64,000 nucleotides of DNA, taken from NCBI GenBank assembly GCA_045837725.1, contig JBEWZL010000078.1, forward strand, positions 62,001-126,000, read 5' to 3'. Origin of the DNA: Vermamoeba vermiformis (Eukaryota; Tubulinea; Echinamoebida). The position numbers were made by a program, and so were the translations under genes. Shown here one piece after another: positions 25,955 through 39,200 of this stretch (the stretch's first letter is position 1; each line of letters begins with the position of its first letter). The notes beneath the pieces were generated by a model. It saw only the letters and a list, made by a program, of their open reading frames with translations. It made no database searches and was not told the origin of the DNA.

Positions 25955-28900
25955 ATGTCAACGGTAAACAATACTGCCATTATTTATTTCCTTTCATTGA
26001 TTAGAAATACTGATTCGCGTTTATTAATACAACTTAAAGGACGATAAAATTAAAGATAAGGAGAAAGATAAAGAGAAGAGTGGAGCCGGTGCTTTCTTTT
26101 CCAAAATCGTATCTGTTGTAAAGAAAAAGCCCGTAAGTATATCGTAGTAATCGATCGACTGTGCATCAATAGATGACAGTTGAACTATTAATATATAGCT
26201 CAGTTTATGAAACACGTAATAATCGTGAATTTCAACTGAAACCAAATTACAGCAGTAATTCCGAGTTCAATAATAACCGCGAGTATATCAAATTAATATG
26301 TTTTCGTTCAAGAAATTGGAAACAACAGTTGGACATTTGGAGAATCCAGTCAAAACAGGATGGTTAACCAAAAAGAGAGGAAACAGCAACAAATTGCGGT
26401 ATTTTGTTCTCAAAGATGATAAGGTGCATTATTTCCCATCGGATGAGGTATTTAATCACAAAAAAACGCTCTGGATCAAGCTCAGCACCTTTTTGTAACA
26501 ACGTATCTTTATGATTTAGAAAACAACGCAAGCACTCGGCGTCATAGAACTGAGCAAATGCATTGCATATCCCTCACTCGAGACGACACAGTTCATTGTT
26601 GCCAACAAAGACTCAGGTCGCGACTACATCCTGGTCGCTGAACAGCAGTCCGATCGCGACGAGTGGCTGCGCGTGTTGGACGGTGTGTTGCCGCAGCCTA
26701 AAAAGGAAGCACTCCGCGTATATTTAGACGAGGCCGGTGACTCGCAGTACTGCACTGTCGCCATCATGCCGCGCACCACTGTCGGCGAGCTCCTCGAACT
26801 GGTCAAGTCCAAATTAGGAAATAAACCGATGCCCGGCACCTACCAAATCTACGATGACAAAAAAGGCAGTAAGTAATTCCGCCGTGTCTTGCGTTCAGTA
26901 AGCTAATTATAGCAGCGCTGTACGAGCTTCAGAATGACATGCCCGTCAAAGATTTGATGCGCCTCTGGTCCGAGCGCCCTGGCAAATTTCTATATAAGGA
27001 CAAAGCCACTGTGCTCAGTGCCAAACCAATCGTTGTCAAAGAAATTCCTCCGCCCTCCACCTCGAACAAAAACTCCGTACGTGAACTCGATCGATGGCGC
27101 GTGACCACCAACTGACTTTCCATATTTAGCATCGCAATACCGTTGCAATTGTAAACATTGCCAAAGTTGTGGACAAGTACGAGACTCAAGAGCCTGAACT
27201 GAATCACGTGAGTACAGCTAAATTAGGAAGGTGTTGGTGCAATCACCTTATTGACACGTGTGACAGTTGACAGCAAACAGAGCGAAGGTGCAAGTCAAAC
27301 GACGACCTCCAACGCGCAAAATCCGCCAATCAGCGATGCCTGGTGGACTCGGTGCGGGTGGAGGACTCGACGTGGACTTTGACGAGTCACGTGATGTCTA
27401 CGAGAACGACTATCAGATCAGCACCGCGCCCTCTATGGTCTCGTTCAGTGAACCGTACAATGAGTTCTCTGACGCAGCTCCAGCACCTGTCAAACGTCCA
27501 CTCATGCGACAAATGTCAAATGGGGGCTTGTCGCAACAAATTATCTCGCCCAACGGAGATTCATCCGAGACAGGTGTCAACAACAGCTCCGTGTCACTTT
27601 CAGACCTCTTTGGTGCCCCCGCGCCACCTCCTTCACGCCGCACAATGCCACCGCAGAACACGTCAATGGTGACACCTGTCAATGAGGAGTCTGCATCGAG
27701 TTCAGACGTCAACTTCGCACCCGTTGCGCGCACTGATTCACTGAACAACCGTGCAGCCCCTCCACCCCCTCCGCAAGGTATGCCGTTTGACACGTGTTAT
27801 TCTTTGGCTCACACTATTTGCAGGTTCAAAACCACGTGTCGCTTCAATGAAATTCAACCAATCAGTGATCAATCAAGCGCTGTCCAATGACACATCTGCG
27901 TCCGTTGAGCCCAGTCCCCCGACTTCAGTGTCGGGAGTGCCCGAACAACCTTCCCCGACTGTTCCAAAGTCCGCAGTGCCACCACCTGTCGCACCACGTG
28001 TCAAGACAATGATGTTCAGCCCTGGTCAGTTGTCAAATGCCCTCAACGAACAGCCCGTGACACCTGTCAATCCGAAGACTCCACTCAACCAATCAGGTGG
28101 TGCTCCCAAATTTGGTGTTGCCATGCCTGGATTCGGTCCCGCGCCAGTTCAGAGAACTAACTCACAAGACCAGATGACAGGTGTCAAACAAGAGTCCGCA
28201 CCAACACCGCAAATCCCACCTCCCGTGCCCAAAGCACCTGTCAGAAACAATTCCCAAGTACTCGCCTCTTCGACAGACCAAGTGACAGGTGTCAATCCTG
28301 GAGTAGGTGTATCTCCCAATGTATCTCCCGCAGTCCCCAAGGCACAGCTCGGAGGTCCACCACCTGTCGTGCAGAGAACTGTTTCGCAACAATCCGCTGT
28401 CTCTGATCAGTCCGGAGGTGCTCCCAAATTTGGTGTTGCCATGCCTGGATTTGGCCCTGCATCAGTGCCGAGACCTAACTCGCAAGAAATGGCAGGTGTC
28501 AAACAAGAGTCCGCACCAACACCGCAAATCCCACCTCCCGTGCCCAAAGCACCTGCCAGAAACAATTCTCAAGGACTCGCCTCTTCGACAGACCAAGTGA
28601 CAGGTGTCAATCCTGGAGTAGGTGTATCTCCCAATGTATCTCCCGCAGTCCCCAAGGCACAGCTCGGAGGTCCACCACCTGTCGTGCAGAGAGCGGCTTC
28701 CCAACAAGGAATGACAGGTGTCAAACAAGACTCCGCGCCAGTGTCCCCTGCAGTCCCCAAAGCTCAGCTCGGAGGTCCCCCGACCATTCAGCGCACAGTC
28801 TCGCAACAAGGTGTCGTGCCTAGTCCTCCTCCACCCCGCAACCAGTCACAGCCCAACATGTCTGCTGGTTTGACACCTGTCAACTCGCCGCCCGTGCCTA

Positions 28901-30564
28901 AAATGGGCATTAAAATGCCCATGCCCCCAGGAATGAAAGCTCCCTTCAAAATGCCTCCCAAATTAGGTCCACCAGGCCGCGCAGCTCCGAGTGAAGTCAT
29001 CAACGATCGGCCGCTCAATCCGAACCTGATCGCCCCTGGCAAAATGCCACCAAAGATGCCGTTGGGTCCGCCACGTGGTCCAAATGGTATGGCGATGCAA
29101 CCAGGGCCACTGCAGAATCAGCCAGGGCCTCAATCAGGGCTGGCAAATGTTCCTCCAGGTCAGCCTCCGACACGTGTCACTCAGCCACCCCCGCAGCAGA
29201 ACACCGTGCCTCCCAGCACTGGTCCCAAACAAGTGTCCAGCCCGCCACCCACTGGACCTGTCTCACCGAAAACAGCTCCGAAAGGAGTGCCCAAAGGTCA
29301 AAACGCTGGCAGTGTGCCACCTGTCGTACCGCGAGCTGTTGGAGCTCCTCAACCAGGACCGCAACCTGTCAATCAGCAAATGATACCTGTCACTGCTCAA
29401 AATCCTTCGCAGAATGCAGCACAACAAGTGACACCTGTCACTCAATCCCCTCCGCAGAATGTCACTCAGCAAGTGACACCTGTCAACACGCCAGCTCTAG
29501 TAGCTCGAGTGCCGCCACCCACACGTGCTGGTCTCACCGCTTCAGGCAATACTCCGCCAGTAGTTCCGCGTCAACCAATGCAACGACCACCCCCTCCTTC
29601 GGGAACTACATCCGCGGAACAACCTCGTGCTGTATCCCCGCAGAGTGGTCAAGTGCCACCGCCCGAGCCATCAATGCCGTCCCTCGTGCCTAACCCCACT
29701 GTGTCACAGCCCATTACGCCGCAAGTGTCAAACACTGCCCCGCAACAAGTTGTTGAGCCACCACTCGAGCCTGTGCACGTGACAGCACCCGAAGTGACAC
29801 CTGTCACTCAACCTCCTTCGCAGAATGTCACTCAGCCAGTGACACCTGTCACTCAATCTCCTCCGCAGAATGTCACTCAGCCAGTGACACCTGTCACACC
29901 AGCAGTGACAGCTGAGTCCCAGTCCACGCCGCAGAACACGCCTGTCACCGCACCACACGCGTCACAGCCGAGTGCGGCAGTGGATTATTCCGCCGTGTTC
30001 AATCAGTCACTCGAAGAGAATGCGCCCTACGAGAACGAGTACTACTACGGCGAGTACCAGTACGGCGAATATCAGCCCAGCGAGTACTATCAGTCGAGTG
30101 AATATCAACAGTATCAGCAGCAATATCAACAGCAGTATCAGCAAGAATATGCCGCGGTAGATCCGAGTCAATATCCACCGGGCTATTACTACGACGAGTA
30201 CGGCAATGAGTACTATTATAGCGGCGAGTACCACACTGCGAGCTCAATAGACACTGTCAGCAACAATAACAACACTGCGGCCAGTACTACCAGCACAACA
30301 TCCACCACCCCGCAGAGCAAATCTGCGCACGATAGTTTCGAGTTGTCAGACTCCACTCGATTCACTAGTGCCGCAGATCTCACGGATGTGTTCGCTGCCA
30401 CAGAACCGCAACAGACCCGCCAGGAGGTGCAGTTCATGGACGACAACGATCCGATGCTGAGCACGATGAACTTCAACAACCTGCAGTCAGAGATTGACAA
30501 GATGTTAGGCGATATCTCCTCTGCATTTGTACCGCCCAGCAATAATAATAATAATAATAACTAA
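25955..30564 (+). CDS. PH-domain, RA-like, proline-rich repeat scaffold protein
   Basis: Exons 25955..25963, 26040..26132, 26313..26447, 26520..26868, 26916..27076, 27130..27207, 27267..27777, 27824..30564; 1358 residues. The 9-nt first exon (MST) is inferred. A basic leader is followed by a PH domain (NPVKTGWLTKKRGNSNKLRYFVL ... about 50-155) and a ubiquitin-fold, RA-like segment (LRVYLDEAGDSQYCTVAIMP to LWSERPGKFLYK). About 850 residues of proline-rich, low-complexity sequence come next, then a Tyr/Gln-rich stretch (YYYGEYQYGEYQ, near 30040) and a short helical end (LQSEIDKMLGDI). The proline region carries a 318-bp tandem duplication and a dozen TPVT/TGVK/TGVN tetrapeptides, each coded by a perfect TGACA-SS-TGTCA palindrome. 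PH plus RA plus polyproline recalls MRL (RIAM/lamellipodin) actin adaptors, but the order differs and no homology is claimed. A membrane-recruited cytoskeletal or signalling scaffold is an inference. Confidence 0.75.
28058..29896 (+). repeat. cluster of TGACA-SS-TGTCA palindromes and 318-bp tandem duplication in coding sequence
   Basis: Eleven perfect 12-bp palindromes start at 28058, 28175, 28283, 28598, 28712, 28871, 29429, 29474, 29795, 29840 and 29885, all in the same codon phase (xTG ACA CCT GTC A or its reverse complement form). A unit running from about 28090 is repeated at about 28408 with a period of 318 bp (anchor word TGCTCCCAAA at 28101 and 28419); a shorter third partial copy covers about 28700-28800. 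Spacings of 45 bp (29429/29474, 29795/29840/29885) show a second, shorter repeat. Confidence 0.85.
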
Positions 30565-30841
30565 CTGACGGGTGATCAATCGCAGCACTCGTTATCTATG
30601 TACCACTAGCTTCGTCTTCTTGTAAATTAAAGTACACTTGAACTTCAAGTGGCATAGTACTAGCAGCTTATCCATATTAGCAACACCTATTGAGATTATC
30701 ACCTGAATATCGAATCGTTATGGTGTTGGTGTTGCACAGGCGCAAAAAAGTGGTAATAAATTTTTGTCAGCAGTAAAATTGATAAGAGTTCTTTTGTAAA
30801 ATAGTAATAGCACAGCTCGATCATTAATCACTATTGCAAAT

Positions 30842-31939
30842 ATGGCCAATGCTAAGATAGGACAACCAGATTGGACAGATGTTGCCCACAGCATGGGTGT
30901 ACGTATTCATTCTGACTTGACTCTATGCCAATAACATGGCTATAATAGTGTATTATAATTATTTTGAAATCATACTGAATTACACTAGCAACTACGAATG
31001 AATGACAAAATAAAATTGCCATCTAATTTTTTGTTTTTATTTTTCTAGACATCAATTATGGCCGTAGAGTTTGAAGGAGGTGTAGTCATGGGTGCTGATT
31101 CGCGAACAACTACTGGTAATATTATTAGTGTTATTTAAAATTTGATATGAAATGTTTTTCAATTTGGAAAACTTTTCGTACTTACGTCGATAAAAAGTGA
31201 AAGTCAATATACTAATAATATTAATGACGCAGGTGCTTACATTGCCAATCGAGTCTCTGATAAGATCACTCCTATTCACGACAGAATTTTTGTTTGCCGC
31301 TCTGGATCTGCTGCAGACACGCAAGCCATTGCAGACTACGTGCGCTATTATTTGGATATGCACAGGTATGTAATGTTATATATCGATTGTAGTCACATAG
31401 CTAACAACTGCGCTATAGTGTTGAGCTCGGAGAACTTCCGCTCGTAAAGACAGCCGCGAATCTGGTGCACCAAATCATTTACAACAACAAACAGCTGCTC
31501 GCAGGTATGATCACTGCAGGCTGGGATCAACACAACGGCGGACAAGTCTACTCGATCTCGCTGGGCGGTTCTATTGTGCGTCAACCTTTCGCCATCAGCG
31601 GCTCTGGCTCGACATACATCTACGGCTATTGCGACGCACACTTCAGGCGCGGCATGACTCGCGATGAGTGCGTCAAGTTTGTCACTAATGGTACGGTGCA
31701 GCGGAGATTATTGTTGTTGGAGAACCGACCACTGACCTTTTGATTGATTAGCGCTGGCCCTCGCCATGGCCCGTGACGGCTCATCAGGTGGCATCATTCG
31801 TCTCGCTATCATCGATCGACAAGGCTTCACGCGCTACGTGGTGCCTGGCGATCAATTGCCCGCATTCTCTGGTACGTAGTAGTAGTAATATTGCTCGGCG
31901 TTGTGTACTAATAATGAGTGCTGAACAGAGGACGATTAG
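30842..31939 (+). CDS. PSMB6: 20S proteasome subunit beta1
   Basis: Exons 30842..30898, 31049..31115, 31233..31365, 31419..31690, 31752..31871, 31929..31939; 219 residues. After a 19-residue propeptide ending in Gly, the mature chain starts at T20 ([13 protein letters not shown]), the N-terminal nucleophile. The partner residues D36 and K52 (mature D17, K33) are present, and R64 equals Arg45 of human beta1, which gives caspase-like specificity. Blocks such as [42 protein letters not shown] and [11 protein letters not shown] match PSMB6 rather than PSMB5 or PSMB7. The last exon codes only three residues. The active site is complete. Confidence 0.97.
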
Positions 31940-32151
31940 AGCTCTCGTGTGTTCACGAAACAATTAGGCGTTGTTAAGTGCACTGCTATAATCAACTCCT
32001 CACATATGTAAATCAATTGCTGTTTTGTAACCTCCCCTTTGAAAAATAAACCCATCAAAACAAACATACGACACCTTCAGACCAAGTTGTTTTTAAAATA
32101 AACATTGACTCCTTCGCACTTTATTGATACAAGTTCATGCTGCGAGAAATC

Positions 32152-33015
32152 TTATACCTTCTCTTCAATAAGACCGTCCTTGAAGACATAGAAGTAAGGC
32201 TCGGGATCAGAACCCTTGTAGAACTTGAACAAAACGATGCCTTCCATGTTTTGGCTTTGACCAACATAGAATTCGAATTCGTCAAAAGCGCCCAAGATCT
32301 TGTTCTTGACGAAAGCCTGAATAATCATGAATTAGTAAATAAATTGTCCGATCGGGGAAAAAAAAAAGACGGATCACAAGAAAAAAAAAGAAAGTAAGGG
32401 AATACTTACGGCAGCAGCCTTTTGGAAATCAGCAACACGACCAGGGTTAGTGGCTTCCAAGTGCTTCTTGAGGGCAGCCATGTAGCCCTTGATGTAGGCC
32501 ATAAAGTCGCTCTTGCCCAAAGTGGTGGGTTCCAAGTTGTGGGCAGCAACCAAGTTGTTGACGGTGACGGCACCACTACCAGCCTCGTTGGGGTCGTTAG
32601 CCTCGACGTAGTCATCGTCGTTTTGAACGATGTTCTGGCAAAATCCAAGGTCAGTTATTTTGTTTTGGATTGGGGTTGCGTTTATTTGTATCCGCGCTTA
32701 CCTTGGTCTTGACTTCGTAGACAACGTCGTCAACAACGGTCAAGGGGAAAGAGTCAGAGAGAACTTCGTCTCCTACAAGCGAATAAAATGATCAGCGGAT
32801 TTTAAATCGCAAAACTAAAATCGCAATTCAGCACTCGCAAAATACAAATAAAAACAATAATAAATATTTTCTTTTTAACACTAGCTTTAACTCAAGTATT
32901 TCGCTAATTAAATGGAAGGGCAAGATTAGATCGTTGCGCCCGGGAGCGATCTAGACTTGAGTATCCAGGCAAATATAAAATACGTACCAGAAATAAAGTC
33001 CTTGTAGATTTTCAT
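32152..33015 (-). CDS. TPT1: translationally controlled tumour protein (TCTP)
   Basis: Exons complement(32152..32316, 32410..32634, 32702..32772, 32988..33015), 162 residues, close to the usual 168-172. It begins MKIYKDFISGDEVLSDSFPL, the normal TCTP start. The flexible acidic loop (about 45-62) and the helical hairpin DFMAYIKGYMAALKKHLEA follow. The signature FDEFEFYVGQSQNMEGIVLFKFYKG lies near the C-terminus, interrupted nowhere. TCTP is an abundant calcium-binding chaperone-like protein tied to growth control and TOR signalling in some organisms. Here it is divergent from the TOR gene, with under 200 nt between starts, so the two may share a promoter; any functional link is inference. Codon use is strongly biased (AAG, GTC, TTG), as expected for a highly expressed gene. 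Confidence 0.97.
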
Positions 33016-33212
33016 TGTTTAGTGGTAGTGGAACGTTGCAAATAAGAACAACAACTGCCCTTGTGTCAGCTCTCTCGTTTTGTTGCGCTGCTGTTTGGCG
33101 ACTTGGAGGCTGGTTAAAAATAGGGTCTGACTACTGAGTCAGAGGGTTTCCGGCGACAATCAATTTCTGATTACTTACCAGTTTATCTTTATGTACATAT
33201 ACAACGTGTTCC
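33016..33212. promoter_or_regulatory. divergent promoter region TPT1 / TOR
   Basis: 197 nt between the ATGs of the divergent TCTP and TOR genes. It contains pyrimidine-rich tracts (CTCTCTCGTTTTG near 33070-33083) but no recognised TATA box or palindrome. Both transcription starts should lie here. Confidence 0.55.
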
Positions 33213-36200
33213 ATGGCATCCGTTAGTATTGTAAAACGGAATACGGCGGTGCCAAAAATTTGGATCGACACGTTAGCCCATCTAACTGAAGATCTAAAGA
33301 ACAAGTAAGCGCTTTTTTGAAAGCTGACAATGCCACTTCATTCATACTGATTGTATTGTTTTTCATTTAAAGAGATGAAGACATAAGAAACAAGGCAACC
33401 AAAGAGCTGGCTAAATATGTAAAAATCTTTTACTTGCCCATTTTATTTATCACCCTTATGAATTAATTAATATACCGTTTATGTTTGTATCAATTTATCG
33501 CATATAATTTCCATGTTTTGATTGAATTTTACAAAACATTACAATATTCAAATTTAAATTTAATATAACTCACTGATCCAGGTCGAAGAACAAGCCAGAG
33601 AATTGAAAGGAGAATTATTTGCACTGTTTATAAACGATGTTAATACTCACATATTTGAACTGCTGAACAGCAACAATAATCTCGATAAACTTGGCGGAAT
33701 CACAGCTATCAGTGCGTATTATGATACATCAATACCCGAATGACGACCATGCAGTTTATTGATTGTACTATTGTTGTTCACTACAGATGAGCTGTTGGAC
33801 GTGGATTTTCAAGAAGATATTGCAAAGTTGACACGTCTCGCTGATTTCTTGCGACTGGGCCTGTCGAGCAATGATGCCGCGGTGATTTCACTCTCAGCCA
33901 AGGCACTCGGTCGATTGAGCAAGCTCGATGGCAGCCGCACCATGGCCTACGAGATGTGCGCCACTGAGCTGCGCACTTGGCTCGAAGTGCTGGCCGAGAA
34001 AGATCGTTACGAAATGAAGCGACAAGCAGCAGTCACAGTGCTGGCTCAACTCGCGAGCAGTGCGCCGTCATTGTTCTATCTCAATCTCAACAGGTAAGCT
34101 CTTATATTGGCGTGACTGGTGACTAGTCGCAGTACTCATTTGTTGCCGCAGATTTTTAGAACTGATTTGGGTGGCATTGCGCGATCCTAAATTGACCATT
34201 CGAACGGTATGCAATCGAGATATATCCCCAAGTACGTGATCTCACCACCATCAATACAGACTGCGAGTGAGGCGCTAGGAGCGAGTTTGAAGTTGATCGC
34301 AGAGCGTGAGAACACGTGGCAGCTGATGAAAAAAGTGTTCGAAGAGGCGAAGAAAGGACTGCGCGCCACAGCGATGGAGAGCATTCACGGCTCACTGCTG
34401 GTGCTGTGCGAGATGTTGAACAACACCAATTCATTCTTCAAAAATCACGAGCGATTCAACGAGATTGGTCAAATACTGCTCAAATTCCGCGAACACAAAG
34501 AGAAGTTAGTGCGCATCACGTGCATTAATATGATGCCTAGACTAGCCATGGCCAATCCTGAGTCATATGGCAAAGATTTCTTGGACAACAGCATTGTATT
34601 TCTGCTGGGCGTAGTGTCCAAGTCCAAAGAAGATCAAGAGCGCCAATCAGGCTTCATTGCTATTGGTGAAGTTGCGGTGGAGGTGAAAGATCTGATCAAG
34701 CCTTACTTGGACAAGATCGTCGAAGAGGTGCAGAACACGCTCAAGTCCAAGAACAAAGTGTGCGGTGACGAGGCACTGATGTGCATCACACTGCTCGCCA
34801 AGGCCATTGGCATTGGTCTGCACCAGGGCTGCGGCATGAAAGATCTGTTGGACAACATCTTCAGCGTGGGACTCACCGAGAAGTTGGTCGAATCACTCGC
34901 CGCACTCGTGCTGCACATCCCAACACTGCTCAAAGAGATTCAGCTCCGACTCATGGACGTGCTCTCCTCCACTCTCACGCGCGAGAAGAGAGCGCAGGCC
35001 AATCCCGCTGCACTGGTGAAGAGTGGCTCGTTCTTGAACAGACTCGCGCCCGGTCGCAAGAAATCTATCGTGGGAGGACGCGACAAGCTGACCAAGACCG
35101 GCACGCGCGAGAGTGAGGGCGAGGGTGACGGCACCAACAAGGACGATTCAGCACTCACGGCCCTGGCTCTCAAGACACTGGGCTCGTTCAATCTGCAGGG
35201 CTACATCAGCAACATGGACGAGTTCTTGCGCGACATTGTGACGCAGTTCCTCGACTCTGACAACGCCGCTATTCGCAAAGAAGCAGCGCTCGCTTGTGCT
35301 CAACTCGCAGCCCGTGCAGAGGGCTCGACGACAGTGCTGTTCGAACAGAACTGGCTCTTCTCGAGCAACAACACCGCAGCACAGTCGAGCAGTCTGGTGG
35401 CAAACATCACGGGACCCCTCAGTGCGCCACTGCCCGTCAGCAATGCAGCAGCTGTGTCCCCTGCTGGCACACTCAAGTCCCCGGCACTCTTCTCCGCTGG
35501 TCGGCAAGCTCGTCCCCCCTCACCGCAGCTGCTCGCTCAAGTCGTCTCGCTGCTACTCGTGGTGGGCACAGCAGATCCAGAGCCCTCTATTCGCGAGACG
35601 GTCATGTCTTCGCTCGACCCCAGACTCGACGGCTATCTCTCGCAGCCTGACAATCTGCGCTCGCTGTTCATCTCGCTCAACGACGAGGTGTTTGAGATCC
35701 GTGAGCTCGCGATTGCCATCATCGGTCGCTTGGCTATTCGCAACCCCGCCTATGTGATGCCCTCGCTGCGCAAGACGCTGATTCAACTGCTCACCGAGCT
35801 CGAGTTCAGCGGCGACAACAAGAACAAAGAAGAGAGTGCCAAGCTGATCGGCACGCTGATTCGCACCAGCAAGCACATGATCAGACCCTACGTCTCCTCC
35901 ATCGTCACTGCGCTGCTCGCCAAGCTGCCCACCTATCAGCACCCTGACAAAGATCCGCGCGTCTCGCTCGCAGTGCTGGGTGCGCTGGGTGAACTGGCGC
36001 TGGTGGGCAGCGAGGAGGTCGGAGCTCATCTCGATGTGCTGCTGCCCTTCATCGTGCAGAGCTTGCAGCAGACCAGTGTCTACAAGCGCGAGATTGCCTT
36101 GCGCGCGCTCGGTCAGCTCGTCGAGTACACGGGCCACATTGCAGCACCTTACAGCCGCTATCCAGAGCTGCTCGACATTCTGCTGCACCTTGTCAAGAGC

Positions 36201-39200
36201 GAGAAGACCAAGAGTGTGCGGCGCGAGGTGATCAAAGTGCTGGGCATACTCGGCGCGATTGATCCCTATCAGCACAAGCAAGCCAAGCTCAAGACCACGC
36301 GTGCCGACAAGTTGGTGCCGCACGAGGCCTCGCACCCCGCGCACTTGCACCCGCGCAAACTCTCTGAACGCCGCAACTCCACCATGGTCAGCAAGACAGC
36401 GTCACGTGATCAACCGGGGCCACTCAGCAGTCTCGGACCATTCACCGAACACTACTACAGTCTGGTGGCCATACACGCACTGGCCGATGTGTTGAAAGAG
36501 GCCTCGCTGTCCGCCTATCACAGCAAGGCCATTCAAGCGCAGATCACCATCATTCGCGAGTGTCTGGCGGGACAACAAGCGGAAGAATTCTTGCCGCTCG
36601 TGCTGCCACCACTGCTGCACATTGTGCGCCACGGCGAAGTGCAATCGATGAACTCACTGCTGCAAGATCTCACCACGCTGATTGCCCTCGTGAAGCGACC
36701 TATTGCCGAGTACTTGGAGGACATCTTCGAGATGGTGCTGGAGTGCTGGCAGAATGACTGGCTGCCGAGTCTGTTGCACCTGATTGAAGTCATCTCCGTG
36801 GTGCTGGGCGACGAGTTCAATGTCTACCTGCCCATCCTCTTGCCCAAGATGCTCGCGGTGCTCCACGCGGACTTCAGTCTCAATCACGGCCTCACCAAGC
36901 GCGTGTTGACGGCGCTGGAGCTGATTGGTCCGCACTTGGACGACTACTTGCACCTGATCACGCCAGCACTGATGAAGGTGATTGAGGAGCTCAATGTCTC
37001 CAATGACGTGCGACTCATGGCCATCAATGCATTCGGTCGACTCTCGCGCGTGCTCAACTTCAGCGACTATGCCTCGCGCATCATTCACCCCATCGCGCGT
37101 CTGCTGCAGGACTACGCACTGAGCACGGACATCAAGCACGCCGCGGTGGATGTGCTGTGCTACATTGTGTACCAGTGCGGCTCTGACTACGTGGTGTTCA
37201 TTCCCATGCTCAATCGCATTCTCAACGACCAGCAGTTCAATCACACCACCTACACCAACATGGTCTCCAAGCTCTTGAAGTCGCAGCCCTTGTTGGAGAC
37301 TGATCTGCCCCGCTTGCCCGAAGCTCGCGAGTCGCGCAGCAACACAGCAGACGGCGATGCACGCGCACTGGGCCCGCACGCAGGCACGACACAACTGCGC
37401 GTGGACGAGAGTCGCCTCAGCAAGGCCTGGGGAGCCTCACCACAGTCCACCAAAGAGGACTGGGACGAGTGGTTCCGTCGCCTGTCGATTGAACTGGTGC
37501 GCGAGAGTCCTGAGCCCTCGCTGCGGCTGTGTCTCGAGCTCGCAGAAGAGCACTACCCCCTCGTGCGCAGCTTGTTCGATCCTGCCTTCATCTCCTGTTG
37601 GCGCGCACTCTCGCAGCAGGGCAAGGACGAGCTCACGGACAATCTCGTGGTGGCACTCAAGTCACCGCACATCCCCGCTGATGTGCTGCAACAGCTGCTC
37701 AATCTCATCGAGTTCATGGAGCGAGCACGTGTGCCACTCAAACTGCTCTCCATTGACGAGCTCGGTGCACTCGCCGAGAAAGCACGTGCTTTTGCCAAGT
37801 CTTTGCACTACCGCGAGCTGAAATTTCACAGCGATTCCAATGCCAAGACCCTCGCAGCACTCGTGACACTCAATCTGCGTCTGCAACAGAGCGATGCAGC
37901 GCGAGGACTGGTCGCCATGGCCAAGAGCTCGCTGGGCCTCGCAGCACCTCCTGCTTGGCTGGCGGAGAGTGGTCGCTGGGAAGCAGCGCTCAGCGAGTGG
38001 GGCGGTGCAGACGGCGAGTGGCGCACTGATCCGCTCGGGGCACTGCGCTGTTTGCGAGCCCTGGGAGATTGGAGCGCACTCTCGACCAGGGCCACGCGCA
38101 TGTACCGCGACAATGCCCTGGACGAGAGCGTCAAGTCACGTGCCATCATCTGGGGTGCAACAGCAGCGTGGCGCACGAACGAATGGCACAACTTGAGCGA
38201 ACTGAACACGGCGCTGAGTGGTCTGACTGCGAGTGTGGAGAACAGCGCACTGGGCACGCAAGAACTGCTCGAGGCACTGCTCGACCGCGCGGTGCTGTAC
38301 TTGCACGGCAGACACTGGGACCAGCTGCGACACGTGATTGGCGTGGCACGTGACATGATCGACGGAGAATTGAGTTCGCTGGCCTCTGAGTCGTACTTGC
38401 GCGCCTACGACATGATCGTGCAGCTGCAACTGTTCACTGAACTCGAAGAGCTCGTCGAGTACCAGTACATTGAGTCGCAGCTGGCCACTGATCGGCGCAG
38501 GGTGATGGAGACCATGTGGCAACAGCGCCTCGCCACCATGACGCGTCGTGTGGATCACTGGCAAGAAGTGCTCGCCGTGCGCGCCTTGTTGTTGCCTGCT
38601 GATCGCCAGCTCGACGACTGGCTCACCTTCTCGCGCATGTTGCAGAAAGAGGACAGACCGCTGCAGAGTCAGCGCGTGCTGGCACAGCTGTTGGGTGTGA
38701 GTGCTGGAACCCTGGTCGATGTCAAGTCACATCCGGCAGTGTTCACTGGCACTGGGCCACGCGTCTACTACCACTACTTGCACTTGCAGTGGACACTGGG
38801 CCACAAACAGTTCGCCATCGATCAGCTGCGCGCACTCACCGCACACCTCGGCAGCGACACTACTGCCACGCAATCCGCGCTGCTGGCACGGTGCCACTTG
38901 AAGCTGGGCGAGTGGCAGTATCAACAGCTGGAAGGAGGGCAGCCATTCGATCTCAAAGTGCTGCAAGAGGTGCGTCGTCATCTGCAACAGAGCACGCAGC
39001 ACAGACCTGACTGGCACAAGGCCTGGCACGCGTGGGGTCAGTTCAACTTTGAATGGGCAGCCTACCTCGAGCGACAGGGCTCAGCGACCAACACCTCGGG
39101 ACTGGACACTGTGGAGGGCGCGGTTGTGACGGCGATTGGTGCCTTCTTCAAAGCCATTTCCCTGGCCCCGCAGCCCTCACTGCGCGACACGCTGCGCTTG

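Noticed and set aside
35553-36350. 265-codon minus-strand frame in the TOR HEAT region
   Set aside because: Shadow of the coding strand, with no independent start context or family motif.
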